Of a stretch of DNA of 64,000 nt, positions 26,693 through 36,336 are shown piece after piece. Both the position numbers and the translations under genes were made by a program. Under the pieces are notes generated by a model. That model had not been told where the DNA came from. It did no database searches and worked only from the letters and a program-made list of their open reading frames with translations. The stretch lies in contig NZ_BPLU01000019.1 of NCBI RefSeq assembly GCF_019656315.1, positions 124,001 to 188,000 of the forward strand. Direction: 5' to 3'. The DNA comes from Flavobacterium sp. UMI-01. GTDB lineage: Bacteria > Bacteroidota > Bacteroidia > Flavobacteriales > Flavobacteriaceae. The stretch's first letter is position 1; each line of letters starts with the position of its first letter.

Positions 26693-28306
26693 TTATTTCA
26701 AATTTCCAAACGTATCTTTATACGTACCTGTAATGGTTACGCCGTTATTTTTTGTCACTTTTCCGTAAATAGTAATTTCAGAATCAGCACCCACAAATTC
26801 TAATTTAGCACCATTATTCAAGACTAAATTGCCATAAATTACTACACTACCTTCAATTTTTAAAGTTCCATTAACATTAAAATTTGAACTATTACTATTG
26901 TATTGTCCTTGAGCCATTGAACCTTTCATTACAAAAACACCGTTACTGTTTATATTTATCCCTTGAGAAATGGATAACGACCCACAGAAAGTTAAATTAG
27001 CATTTACATTAACTGTTTTTAATGAAGCCGAACCTTGATACTTCAAATCCTCATTAGAATTCACGTTCAAATTTTGGTTTCCAGTATAGGTTGGAAAATT
27101 TGAACAATCAATAGTAGGCACTGTTACTTTTTTGATAATTTTTAGCCCACCATTACCGCTTGCAACAAAGATGTAATCACCAACGCTTTTTACATAGTTA
27201 GAAGAACCCGACAATGCCACCGATCCTTGCAACTGTAACTGTCCATTAATTGTTTTGTACACATAAATCCCTGCTGCACCGTTAGCCACATATACGTAAT
27301 CCCCATTGACAGAAACCGCATTCGTCACAACATCATTAGGATCCAAATCGACTGAGGCAGTAGGTACAGCAATCGTTTGCAATAAATTACCCCCACTTAA
27401 ATTATACATCTTAAGACCTTGATATCCCTCAGCAACTAACAAATTAGCCCCTTGAAAATCAATCGTTCTTTTGGCATCAGCCACATCTTTTGAAGTAGCA
27501 ATTGATGACACTAGACTTAAGCTTCCTTCATTGTAAACTTTCACACCTTGAGTTCCACTTAAAACTACTATTTTGTTATCTATTTTACCCATTGCTCTTA
27601 AATCTTGAATAGCAATTGAAGTTTCTAGCACATTGGTTGCTTTATTAAACTTCGCTAAAACCCCATTATTTCCTGACACTGCATAATAACTTGATTCAGC
27701 TACCGCAACACCCGTTGTTACATAACTAGCTAATGGATTCAATAAATAATCTGTAGTTAACAAACCTGATTGTAATGGCATTTGGGCTACAAAAGCAGGT
27801 GTCTCCGCTGGAGAATTAAAATCTACATCTATTGCTCCTGCAATATATAATTTGCCTCCATCATACAAAACTGTGCTGATATCAACATTTGGTAAAATTG
27901 CCTGAACAACTAATTTTGGATTATTAGGACTCGAAATATCAATTACATCAATACCTCCTAAATAGGTTTCACCGGGCGTATTATAAGACACATATACATA
28001 ATGGTCTTTTACATCCACATGAGTAGCTTTTAAAACCTTTCCCTGATAAACTGGAGAGGTGACTTCGGCCAAAAGTGACATAGGGAAATTCCCCGCAGCA
28101 GTTTCTGTTAATTTACCAGTTAATGCCCCTGAAGTAACCAAATCCAATACTCCTGAGCCAGATAGATTGATTCTTTTATTTAAATTACTTGCGTTGGTAT
28201 CCAAAACAACTTTAGCATTTGGATCCTCACCAAGACCATCATCGTTTTGACAACTTTGAACAAAAAACAAACCACAAACGGATAAAGCAAGAATAATTTT
28301 TTTCAT
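26693..28306 (-). CDS. LVIVD-repeat beta-propeller lipoprotein
   Basis: The 537-residue product has a lipoprotein signal (ILALSVCGLFFVQSC, Cys about 19) and then LVIVD-type propeller repeats (DHYVYVSYNTPGETYLGGIDVIDI; NLLVAEGYQGLKMYNL; GDYVYVANGAAGIYVYK; GDYIFVASGNGGLKIIKK). The last 130 residues differ: Asn/Gly-rich short strands (NANLTFCGSLSIS, NGTLKIEGSVVIYGNLVL) that look like a beta-helix. It is likely on the cell surface and its ligand is unknown. Its -7 box TAGCTTTG lies at 28339-28332. Confidence 0.8.
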   Translation of the reverse strand: MKKIILALSVCGLFFVQSCQNDDGLGEDPNAKVVLDTNASNLNKRINLSGSGVLDLVTSGALTGKLTETAAGNFPMSLLAEVTSPVYQGKVLKATHVDVKDHYVYVSYNTPGETYLGGIDVIDISSPNNPKLVVQAILPNVDISTVLYDGGKLYIAGAIDVDFNSPAETPAFVAQMPLQSGLLTTDYLLNPLASYVTTGVAVAESSYYAVSGNNGVLAKFNKATNVLETSIAIQDLRAMGKIDNKIVVLSGTQGVKVYNEGSLSLVSSIATSKDVADAKRTIDFQGANLLVAEGYQGLKMYNLSGGNLLQTIAVPTASVDLDPNDVVTNAVSVNGDYVYVANGAAGIYVYKTINGQLQLQGSVALSGSSNYVKSVGDYIFVASGNGGLKIIKKVTVPTIDCSNFPTYTGNQNLNVNSNEDLKYQGSASLKTVNVNANLTFCGSLSISQGININSNGVFVMKGSMAQGQYNSNSSNFNVNGTLKIEGSVVIYGNLVLNNGAKLEFVGADSEITIYGKVTKNNGVTITGTYKDTFGNLK

Positions 28307-28643
28307 AAAACTTTGTTTTTTTATTTAATAGCAAAGCTACAATTTGTAATGAAACGGAAATACTATTTAACAATATATTAGTAGTTTTTTTATTTCAAAT
28401 AAATAAAAAAAATGCATTTTACCGAATTTTTTAGCATTTAATCGTTATAAATGGTTTAAAATTGAAACATAAACTCAACTTAATTCTTAATCCCGATAAA
28501 CGTTATCTTTTATAATTATCCCAAATTAACGTTATACTTCAACTCAAATGATGTTGAAAAAATCGACTTTCGAACACTTCAAACATCTGCCATGCATAGC
28601 CCATAAACTAGACGAAATTAAGAGAGGTACTTATCGCATTTTT
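28307..28643. other. Divergent intergenic region, LVIVD gene and Rrf2 gene
   Basis: About 340 bp of AT-rich DNA without a gene. It contains the LVIVD-gene -7 box (28332-28339) and leads into the Rrf2 promoter at 28644-28673. No operator was recognised. Confidence 0.55.
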
Positions 28644-28673
28644 TTGGTTGGTATCCATTTACTTCTATCTTTG
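28644..28673 (+). promoter_or_regulatory. Promoter of the Rrf2 gene
   Basis: TTG at 28644-28646, 19-bp spacer and TATCTTTG at 28666-28673, a full match to the Bacteroidota consensus, with the ATG at 28690. Confidence 0.7.
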
Positions 28674-28689
28674 TAAAAATACTTGACCC

Positions 28690-29103
28690 ATGCTTTCACA
28701 TAAAACCAAATATGCGCTTAAAGCGTTATTATTTCTCGCTGAAAAAGAGGCGGGCCATATTGCTCGTACGATTGAAATAGCAGAAGAGGCTTGTATTCCT
28801 AAAAAATTTTTAGAGCAAATTTTATTAGACTTAAAGCGCGCCCATTTTGTAGGCAGTAAACAAGGTAAATACGGCGGATACTATCTTTTAAAACATGTTA
28901 ACGAAATTACTCTTGCCGATATTCACCGGCTTTTTGATGGCGCTATTGCATTACTACCCTGTGCCTCACTCAACTTTTACGAACCTTGTGCTGATTGCAA
29001 AGACGAAACCCAATGCACCTTACGCCACAGTTTAATTACTATCCGAGAAGAGACCCTTAAAGCCATGGAAGGCATAACTATTGCCTCTTTAATAAAAAAT
29101 TAA
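28690..29103 (+). CDS. Rrf2 family regulator
   Basis: The 137-residue protein has an N-terminal winged helix (MLSHKTKYALKALLFLAEKE, then IAEEACIPKKFLEQILLDLKRAHFVGSKQGKYGGYYL) typical of Rrf2 (IscR/NsrR). The C-terminal half has a Cys-rich stretch, LLPCASLNFYEPCADCKDETQCTL (about 92-112), able to hold an Fe-S cluster, so it may sense NO, iron or redox state. It stands between the molybdoenzyme cluster and a porin gene, and could control either. Confidence 0.9.
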   Translation: MLSHKTKYALKALLFLAEKEAGHIARTIEIAEEACIPKKFLEQILLDLKRAHFVGSKQGKYGGYYLLKHVNEITLADIHRLFDGAIALLPCASLNFYEPCADCKDETQCTLRHSLITIREETLKAMEGITIASLIKN

Positions 29104-29143
29104 AAAAAATTAGATTAATACCCTACTAATTACATAGGATTTG

Positions 29144-29151
29144 TATATTTG
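29144..29151 (+). promoter_or_regulatory. -7 box of the alginate-export-like gene
   Basis: TATATTTG, an exact TAnnTTTG match, 75 nt before the ATG. No clear -33 TTG; activation or Rrf2 repression is possible. Confidence 0.5.
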
Positions 29152-29226
29152 AACCCGAAATGAGTATTGAAGTTAAAACGATTCAGATACTAATCTCCTA
29201 AACACAAAACAAATACCACGTAACCA

Positions 29227-30648
29227 ATGAGAACAAAATCTTTTTTACTCCTTTTACTACTCTTATGGACTAGCAAAAATAAGGCTCAAAACACAGAAGA
29301 TGTTTTAAATTTACTTTTACAAAGAAAATTAATTTCAAAATCCGAAGTTGATTCTATAAGATTACGCACATCTACAAAACAGACAGAAGAAGAAAAAGAC
29401 AAATCGTTCTCAGTAAACTTACAACTAAAGAACCGTACGGAATACCGAAACGGCTATGGAAATATTCCTGAAGAAAATAGCCATCCGGCGACCTTTGTCA
29501 ATCAAAGAACCCGATTAAACCTACTATACCATCACGAACAAAAACTTAAAACCGTAGTCTCTTTACAAGATGCTAGAGTTTGGGGTTCACACGACCCTAA
29601 AGGGTTAAACGGAACAATTCAATTATTTGAAGGATATCTTGAACCGTATATTACACCCCATTTTTCTATCCGAATAGGACGTCAACGTATTGCTTTAGAT
29701 AATCAACGATTATTTGCCGAAAATGATTGGAGAATTAATGGCGCCAGTCATGATGCCATCAATTTTATTTACGAAAACAAAAAGCTAAATTCTGAATTAA
29801 TAGGTGCTTTTAATCAAACAGGTGAACGTCTTTTTGGTACCGATTATACCCCTGCTGAATTAAGCATTACACCTGCAACTACCACTGCCTCCACCTGGAC
29901 AAACTACAAGGCACTTGCGGTACACTATTTAAAATATGAGATTTCACCAAAGAGTACTGCAACCACAATAGTAGCTGCCGATGCCTATCAAGATGCGGTC
30001 ATAAAAGAACAAAATTACTGGCGCTTTACTTATGGAGGACGTATCGAATTAAAACATAAAAAATGGTATGCAACGACTAATTCTTTTTTACAATCAGGAC
30101 GTAATAGCACCGGAAAAACCATCAATGCTTGGTACATTCAACCTGAAATAAAATATTCAGACAAAGACAATTTTACCATACGATTAGGGGCTGAGATAAT
30201 TAGTGGAGACAATGGAACCATAGGAAACGTGGACCATAATTTTGTCCCCCTGTACGGTGTAGCACATCGATTTAATGGATTTATGGATTTGTTTACCAAA
30301 TTCCCAAACGATGTTCATTCAGCAGGACTATTCAATCCTTATGCTTTCTTTAGTAAAAAAATCACACCAAAAATTGAATTACAGACGAATCATCATCTGT
30401 TTTATACCCAACGAAGCTACACAACGACCACTAATCCAAACCTAGCTAAATTTATGGGAAACGAACATGATTTTGTGTGCACTTACAAACCAAATGGATT
30501 TACTTTTATTGAAGGAGGATTTGCCTTTGTTGTACCTACCGATACGATGACTCAAATTAAAAATTTTGGTGATTCTGATAAAATAGGAAAATGGGCGTAT
30601 ATACAAATCAGAGTTACTCCTGTTTTATTCAAGACCCAATTCAAATGA
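29227..30648 (+). CDS. Alginate-export family outer-membrane porin
   Basis: The 473-residue protein has a signal peptide (SFLLLLLLLWTSKNKAQ) and then a helical linker, and from about residue 60 a beta-rich domain with the pattern LQLKNRTEYRNGYG, RTRLNLLYHHEQKLKTVVSLQDARVWG and IRIGRQRIALDNQRLF that is typical for the Alginate_exp family of 16- to 18-stranded barrels. Such porins pass small anionic solutes. Placed next to a nitrate-reductase-like cluster and an Rrf2 regulator, it may let nitrate or nitrite through, but this is inferred. Confidence 0.82.
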   Translation: MRTKSFLLLLLLLWTSKNKAQNTEDVLNLLLQRKLISKSEVDSIRLRTSTKQTEEEKDKSFSVNLQLKNRTEYRNGYGNIPEENSHPATFVNQRTRLNLLYHHEQKLKTVVSLQDARVWGSHDPKGLNGTIQLFEGYLEPYITPHFSIRIGRQRIALDNQRLFAENDWRINGASHDAINFIYENKKLNSELIGAFNQTGERLFGTDYTPAELSITPATTTASTWTNYKALAVHYLKYEISPKSTATTIVAADAYQDAVIKEQNYWRFTYGGRIELKHKKWYATTNSFLQSGRNSTGKTINAWYIQPEIKYSDKDNFTIRLGAEIISGDNGTIGNVDHNFVPLYGVAHRFNGFMDLFTKFPNDVHSAGLFNPYAFFSKKITPKIELQTNHHLFYTQRSYTTTTNPNLAKFMGNEHDFVCTYKPNGFTFIEGGFAFVVPTDTMTQIKNFGDSDKIGKWAYIQIRVTPVLFKTQFK

Positions 30649-30684
30649 ACCACTTGCATTAGATAAGGATAGGAGTCATAAGGA

Positions 30685-33528
30685 TTAGAAATCGGAATTG
30701 TCACTCCTATCCCCTCTATCTCCTCTATCACTTCTATCAGATTTTCTTCCAGAGCCTCTATCAGAATCTCTGTTTCCTTCGGATTTAGGTTCTGGTGGTT
30801 TCATACCTCCGAAATTTTTAATTTTATAAATTAAAGATATCATACCATAACGCTTCAAAACAGTATTCTCCTCGTCTCGAATTGAAGTATCAGTAATCGA
30901 ACGAGTGTATCCTTGATTTTGATTTAAAATATCGTACACTTTTAATCGCGCGGTCAATGTTTTATTCAAGAAAGTATAACCCAAACTCGCATTCCATAAA
31001 TAAAAAGCATTATTGTAAGCACCTCCACTAGAATTCGAATTATAACTATACCCAAAATCATTACTTAAAACCAATTTTTCTCCAAAAAAATTAGTTGTTT
31101 TCAAACTTGCTCTATGCACTACATTTGATCGAGCATTTATGGAAAAATTTTCATATCGAGACTCATTATATGAAAAGTTATAAGAGGGAGAAATCGTTAA
31201 AAACTGGCCGTAATTGTATGAAAAATAAAGGCGCGGACTGAGCGATAAAACATTCGCATCATAAAAAACATTGTTAATAAAACCTCTATCCAATCCATAG
31301 GCTGTTTGCAAGCCTAATCCATAACGAAAACTATTTCCTTCATTCTTAATACTTTTATTCCAATAAGCACTTAGCGATGCATTATAAGTATTGTGAATGT
31401 TTTGGTAGGTTGTATTAGACGTTCCGTCCTCGGCATACACTCTAGTAGTTACAACATCAGTATCAATAACATCACCTCTCATATAAATACTATATCCTGA
31501 GCGATCCTTTATATTATAGTTTCTAAAACTAAAGTTGATACTGTGTTTTTTTATTGGCTCTAAATCAGGATTACCTACGATGGTATTTACCGTACTACTT
31601 ATATCCACTACAGGTAACAATTGAAAGGCATTAGGCAGTGTTACTCTGTAATCGTATTTTAATAAAGCATAATTAGACCGGTCTATTCTGTATTTTAATT
31701 GAGAATGCCACTCTGGAATAATATAATTGGATTTCAAGTTTGTTACATTTCCCCTATACAAAGAATGGTTATCGTAATTTACTAAAAAAGTACTATTTCT
31801 TACATTAAATGAAAAAACTTTGTTATCAAAATAAACCCCCATTTTAGGAGCTAACGCATATTGTTTGGAAACTACAAAGCTAGATTGGGTATCTACTAAT
31901 TGCGAATAGGACTGCGAAGCATCGTCAAAATTGAATGTTTTTTCGTCAGTCACAATATTTTCCCAACGGTAATCAACCCCAACTCTTAAACGGAGTACTT
32001 TTGATACTGGCTCGGTGAATTCAGCTCCTAAATAATAATTATCTCTTTTTACTTGATTGTTATTTACTTGATTACGAATAATCGTTTCGTTTTTAACATA
32101 AGAAACTGTCCTAGAATTATTTAAAGCCATGTTCTCATTATCCGAATTGTTGTTGGTTACAGAAAAATTTAAATTCCTAGATTTTTTTTGGAAATTCTTA
32201 TTTAAATTAATCTGGTTATCAAAATTAAAACCATCACTAGTACGCATACTAGTTCCAATATTTTCGTTCAATAAATCTCCATTTTCATCCTTAGTAAAAC
32301 TAGACGAATTTCCATTGTTTTCGTAATTTGTTTTTCGAAACTTAGGCTCAATCGAAATCTGAGTAAATTTAGTTGGCTTATAATTCAATTCTAAATTGAC
32401 TTTATGACTGTTATTTTCACTTCTTGCCTCTGAATCTGAATCTGTAACAAGATTTCCGGTTGGCAAAAAACGTTGTAGCGTAGATTTTTTAGCATTATTA
32501 TTCACACTATTATTAAATGAATAATCTCCTGTACTATCAAAGGTATCTGACCATTCGTTAAAATAATTCAAACCCACTAAATTCGTTTGCGTAATTCCTT
32601 TTCGAGAAATAGTTGGTCCATTCGAAGTTGTTCCTCTACTACTCCCTCTTTGAGTATCATCGTCCCCAAAAGCTTCATCAATTGAAAAACCTGATAAATT
32701 GATATTATTAATAGATCCAACAGCGCTTATTCGTTGTTTATTATCAAACTGATTGACCAAAAAACTTCCTTCGTACCGATCATCTGTACCATATCCTCCC
32801 AAGAATTTTCCAAAATATCCTTTATTTTTCTTTTCGTCAATAGTCAAATTGACGCTTAAAAAATCAGATGCGGCATCATCACCTGCCAATTCCTCTTTCT
32901 TTGTTTTAAAATCTGAAACTTGGATTTTGTTTATAATTTCTGCTGGCAAATTTTGTAAAGCAACCGCTCCATCTTTTCCAAAAAAAGCTTTACCATTCAC
33001 CAAAACCTGAGAAACTTCTTTACCATTTACAGATATTTTCCCATCATCATCAACTACAAATCCAGGCAATTCTTTCAACAAGGCATCAACATTATCATCA
33101 GGACGTAATTTAAAAGACGCTGCATTATATTCTAACGTATCTTGCTTCACCACTATAGGCGGTGACCCTGACGTAATCACTACGTCTTTCAACATATTTT
33201 CGGAACTGAACAAGTAAATCGTTCCAAGATCCCTGTTTTCGGAAATTCCTGCTAATTCATCTTTATAAATTTCATGACCTATGTAAGATACATTCAACAC
33301 AACTGGGTTATCTGATTTTTTCAATCTAAGCTTAAACAAACCTGACTTATCTGTGGTCGTACTCCCTAATTTCAACGAGTCCTTAACCACCGAAAATAAA
33401 ACATTAGCCGACTCTAAAGGTTGTTGCGTATTAATATCCAAAACTTGACCTTGAACATAATAACTATCTTGGGCATAAGTAACAAATGAGAGGAAGAAAA
33501 ATAAAACTAGATATTGAAGTTTGAACAT
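30685..33528 (-). CDS. Outer-membrane beta-barrel protein (OMP_b-brl_3) with carboxypeptidase-regulatory domain
   Basis: The 947-residue protein has a signal peptide (MFKLQYLVLFFFLSFVTYAQ), a carboxypeptidase-regulatory-like beta sandwich (about 22-110, QGQVLDINTQQPLESANV), a plug-like part (VDALLKELPGFVVDDDGKISVNGKEVSQVLVNG) and a long barrel, as in TonB-dependent receptors lacking a clear TonB box. The C-terminus is odd: after KNFGGMKPPEPKSEG it ends in about 27 residues of DR/GDR/SDR repeats, with no aromatic final strand, so the tail may lie outside the barrel. It is a single gene between the convergent porin gene and der. Confidence 0.85.
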   Translation of the reverse strand: MFKLQYLVLFFFLSFVTYAQDSYYVQGQVLDINTQQPLESANVLFSVVKDSLKLGSTTTDKSGLFKLRLKKSDNPVVLNVSYIGHEIYKDELAGISENRDLGTIYLFSSENMLKDVVITSGSPPIVVKQDTLEYNAASFKLRPDDNVDALLKELPGFVVDDDGKISVNGKEVSQVLVNGKAFFGKDGAVALQNLPAEIINKIQVSDFKTKKEELAGDDAASDFLSVNLTIDEKKNKGYFGKFLGGYGTDDRYEGSFLVNQFDNKQRISAVGSINNINLSGFSIDEAFGDDDTQRGSSRGTTSNGPTISRKGITQTNLVGLNYFNEWSDTFDSTGDYSFNNSVNNNAKKSTLQRFLPTGNLVTDSDSEARSENNSHKVNLELNYKPTKFTQISIEPKFRKTNYENNGNSSSFTKDENGDLLNENIGTSMRTSDGFNFDNQINLNKNFQKKSRNLNFSVTNNNSDNENMALNNSRTVSYVKNETIIRNQVNNNQVKRDNYYLGAEFTEPVSKVLRLRVGVDYRWENIVTDEKTFNFDDASQSYSQLVDTQSSFVVSKQYALAPKMGVYFDNKVFSFNVRNSTFLVNYDNHSLYRGNVTNLKSNYIIPEWHSQLKYRIDRSNYALLKYDYRVTLPNAFQLLPVVDISSTVNTIVGNPDLEPIKKHSINFSFRNYNIKDRSGYSIYMRGDVIDTDVVTTRVYAEDGTSNTTYQNIHNTYNASLSAYWNKSIKNEGNSFRYGLGLQTAYGLDRGFINNVFYDANVLSLSPRLYFSYNYGQFLTISPSYNFSYNESRYENFSINARSNVVHRASLKTTNFFGEKLVLSNDFGYSYNSNSSGGAYNNAFYLWNASLGYTFLNKTLTARLKVYDILNQNQGYTRSITDTSIRDEENTVLKRYGMISLIYKIKNFGGMKPPEPKSEGNRDSDRGSGRKSDRSDRGDRGDRSDNSDF

Positions 33529-33596
33529 GATTTATTGTTATAAATAGTACATTATGACCTTATAATCCTTGAAAGGTTTAATTACTGATTAAAAAA

Positions 33597-33631
33597 AACA
33601 AAAAAAATACCCTCAAAAAAAATTTGAGGGT
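33597..33631 (-). terminator. Terminator of der
   Basis: ACCCTCAAA (33609-33617) pairs with TTTGAGGGT (33623-33631), and T-rich sequence follows on the minus strand. Confidence 0.85.
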
Positions 33632-33655
33632 AAGTTATTATCCTAAAAATTAGGT

Positions 33656-34969
33656 TTATTTTTCTCTGATATAAATATCTATAGGTACTCCTGAAAAATC
33701 CCAATTTTCTCTTATTTTATTCTCAAGGTAACGCTTATAAGGTTCTTTTACATATTGAGGCAAATTCGCAAAAAACACAAACTGAGGCGTTGGCGAAGGC
33801 AATTGCATACAATATTTAATTTTTACATATTTCCCTTTAGTTGCAGGGGGTGGATAAGCTTCAATCACTTTCAACATATATTCATTGAATTTTGAAGTAG
33901 CAATACGTTGTTGTCTGCTTTCAAAAACCTGAACCGATGTTTCCAAAGCTTTTAACAAACGTTGTTTGGTCAATGCAGAAACAAAAAGGATAGGCACATC
34001 AGTAAAAGGAAGTAATTCTTTTTGGATTTGTTCTGTATAATCACGGGTTGACATAGTATCTTTTTCAACCAAATCCCATTTATTCACCAATATCACTACT
34101 CCTTTACGGTTTTTAACTGCTAACCAAAAAATATTTTGGTCTTGACTCTCAAAACCACGAGTAGCATCAATTACTAAAATACAAATATCAGCATGCTCTA
34201 TGGCACGAACTGAACGCATTACCGAATAAAACTCTAAATCCTCTTTTACCTTAGCTTTACGACGAATACCCGCTGTGTCCACTAAATTAAACTCGAACCC
34301 AAAACGATCAAACTTAGTATCAATCGCATCACGAGTAGTACCCGCAATATCCGTTACCATAAATCGGTCTTTACCAATTAAAGCATTGATAAAACTTGAT
34401 TTTCCGGCATTAGGACGCCCTACAACCGCAAAACGTGGCAACACCACCTCTTCTTTAACAGGTTCTGGTTTTTCAGGAAAAGCTTCAATCAAAGCATCCA
34501 ATAAATCACCCGTCCCACTTCCTGATATACTAGCAAATGTATAATAATCACCTAATCCTAGATTGTAAAACTCTACTGCGTCTTTTTCACGCATGGCATT
34601 ATCTACTTTGTTTACAGCTAATAAAACAGGCTTGGTTACTTTTCGCAACAACTTCGCCACTGTTTCATCCATTGGTGTAATACCTTCCTCAACATCAACC
34701 ACAAACACAATTACATCGGCTTCATCAATAGCCAACTCTACTTGTTTACGGATTTCGCCTTCAAAAACATCATCTGAGCCACGCACATAACCTCCTGTGT
34801 CAATTACTGAGAATTCTTTTCCATTCCACTCACTTTTTCCGTAATTTCTATCACGAGTCACCCCTGAAACAGAATCTACGATCGCTTCTCTTCTTTGAAT
34901 CAAACGATTAAAAAGCGTCGATTTCCCTACGTTTGGTCTTCCTACTATGGCAACAATATTATTTGTCAT
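33656..34969 (-). CDS. der: GTPase Der (EngA)
   Basis: From the Met at 34969 the product has about 437 residues, the size of Der. It contains two GTPase domains: the first with GRPNVGKST near residue 8, DTGG and NKVD near 118; the second with GRPNAGKSS near 182, DTAGI and NKWDL near 295. A C-terminal KH-like domain follows (about 355-437; [25 protein letters not shown]). It acts in 50S ribosome assembly. A TACCTTTG -7 box lies at 34996-34989, about 20 nt before the start; the longer frame starting at 34999 covers that box and is unlikely. Confidence 0.96.
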   Translation of the reverse strand: MTNNIVAIVGRPNVGKSTLFNRLIQRREAIVDSVSGVTRDRNYGKSEWNGKEFSVIDTGGYVRGSDDVFEGEIRKQVELAIDEADVIVFVVDVEEGITPMDETVAKLLRKVTKPVLLAVNKVDNAMREKDAVEFYNLGLGDYYTFASISGSGTGDLLDALIEAFPEKPEPVKEEVVLPRFAVVGRPNAGKSSFINALIGKDRFMVTDIAGTTRDAIDTKFDRFGFEFNLVDTAGIRRKAKVKEDLEFYSVMRSVRAIEHADICILVIDATRGFESQDQNIFWLAVKNRKGVVILVNKWDLVEKDTMSTRDYTEQIQKELLPFTDVPILFVSALTKQRLLKALETSVQVFESRQQRIATSKFNEYMLKVIEAYPPPATKGKYVKIKYCMQLPSPTPQFVFFANLPQYVKEPYKRYLENKIRENWDFSGVPIDIYIREK

Positions 34970-35014
34970 GCTTATTTTAACTTTTTTGCAAAGGTACATT
35001 TTTTGTTTAAGGTT

Positions 35015-35090
35015 ATTTTAGTTTTAAGTTTAAAGTTAGTCTTCTAATTAATATAACTCTTTTAAACCTTAAACGTTAAACTTTTAAACA
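35015..35090. repeat. TTTAAAC-rich intergenic stretch
   Basis: The space between der and era is filled with TTTAAAG/CTTTAAAC-like words facing each other, similar in wording to 1447-1510. It may be a member of the same short palindromic family. No gene is present. Confidence 0.4.
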
Positions 35091-35096
35091 AAACCT

Positions 35097-35978
35097 TTAC
35101 TGATTATACCCGAAACGTTTCAACATATTCGCATTACTGCGCCAATTTTTGTTCACTTTTACATACAATTCGATATGAATTTGTTTCCCAAAGAATTTTT
35201 CCAAATCTTCACGTGATTCCATACCTACTTTTTTCAAAGCTGCTCCTTTATGTCCGATGATAATTCCTTTTTGGGTATCACGCTCCACCATAATCAACGA
35301 ACGGATTTTGATAATATCATCCGTCTCTTTGAATTCTTCAGTAACAATCTCTACGGCATACGGAATTTCTTTGCTGTAATTCAACAAGATTTTTTCACGA
35401 ATAGTTTCATTTACAAAAAAACGTTCCGGTTTATCGGTCAATTGATCTTTAGGGTAATATGGTGGTGATTCTGGCAATAATTCTAAAATTCGCCCAAAAA
35501 CTTCTGGCACATTAAAATTTTGCAAAGCCGAAATCGGGAAAATTTCAGCATTAGGAACTTTTTCAGCCCAAAATGCTACTTGTTGCTCCAATTGCTCTTG
35601 ATTCGAATTATCAATTTTATTCAATAATAACAGTACTGGAATTTTAGCATGAATGATTTTTTTAAAAAAATCTTCATCTTTTAAATCCTGTTCTCCTATT
35701 TCTACCATATAAACTAAAACATCAGCATCCTCAAAAGCGGATTTAACAAAATTCATCATCGACTCTTGCATTTCATAAGCAGGCTTAATTATTCCTGGAG
35801 TATCAGACAACACCATTTGAAAATCTTCTCCATTGACAATTCCAAGGATTCTATGACGTGTCGTTTGTGCTTTTGAAGTAATAATAGACAATCGTTCTCC
35901 CACAAATGCATTCATCAGCGTGGACTTCCCTACATTCGGATTCCCAATAATATTTACAAAACCTGCTTTATGTGCCAT
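35097..35978 (-). CDS. era: GTPase Era
   Basis: The product of about 293 residues is Era, a GTPase with a C-terminal KH domain that helps 30S assembly at the 3' end of 16S rRNA. GNPNVGKST is near residues 13-21, DTPG near 59, NKID near 121 and the KH domain lies from about 195 (VERDTQKGIIIGHKGAALKKVG). A TACCTTTG -7 box is at 36009-36002. The Met at 35978 is taken; the Met two codons upstream is also possible. der and era being neighbours is common in Bacteroidota. Confidence 0.96.
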   Translation of the reverse strand: MAHKAGFVNIIGNPNVGKSTLMNAFVGERLSIITSKAQTTRHRILGIVNGEDFQMVLSDTPGIIKPAYEMQESMMNFVKSAFEDADVLVYMVEIGEQDLKDEDFFKKIIHAKIPVLLLLNKIDNSNQEQLEQQVAFWAEKVPNAEIFPISALQNFNVPEVFGRILELLPESPPYYPKDQLTDKPERFFVNETIREKILLNYSKEIPYAVEIVTEEFKETDDIIKIRSLIMVERDTQKGIIIGHKGAALKKVGMESREDLEKFFGKQIHIELYVKVNKNWRSNANMLKRFGYNQ

Positions 35979-36057
35979 TTTCATTTGATTTTATGATGGC
36001 ACAAAGGTAGTCATATCAAGTCAATAGAGGAAATAAAACATTTTTTAAAATTACGCA

Positions 36058-36087
36058 TTGTAAATCTAAGATTTATGTGTATCTTTG
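36058..36087 (+). promoter_or_regulatory. Promoter of the initiator tRNA pair
   Basis: TTG at 36058-36060, 19-bp spacer, TATCTTTG at 36080-36087, 12 nt before the tRNA. It faces the era promoter (divergent). Confidence 0.75.
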
Positions 36088-36099
36088 CACCCGAAACAA

Positions 36100-36172
36100 C
36101 GCGGGATAGAGCAGTAGGCAGCTCGTCGGGCTCATAACCCGAAGGTCACAGGTTCGAGTCCTGTTCCCGCTA
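36100..36172 (+). tRNA. tRNA-fMet (CAT), copy 1
   Basis: A 73-nt tRNA with anticodon CAT, three G-C pairs in the anticodon stem (CGGG...CCCG) and a mismatched first acceptor pair (C1 with T72), both marks of initiator tRNA. The encoded end is ACTA, so CCA is added later. Confidence 0.95.
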
Positions 36173-36206
36173 CTAAGTTAATTTTATTGAGATTACAAAC
36201 GCACAT

Positions 36207-36279
36207 CGCGGGATAGAGCAGTAGGCAGCTCGTCGGGCTCATAACCCGAAGGTCACAGGTTCGAGTCCTGTTCCCGCTA
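36207..36279 (+). tRNA. tRNA-fMet (CAT), copy 2
   Basis: Identical in sequence to copy 1, 34 bp downstream, so a tandem duplication. Same initiator marks. Followed by a terminator. Confidence 0.95.
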
Positions 36280-36283
36280 CTAT

Positions 36284-36317
36284 AGAAAAACACCACTTTT
36301 AAAGCTGGTGTTTTTTT
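36284..36317 (+). terminator. Terminator of the tRNA-fMet pair
   Basis: AACACCA and TGGTGTT arms around a 10-nt loop, then seven T. Confidence 0.85.
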
Positions 36318-36336
36318 GTTTATAACACTTTTTTAT

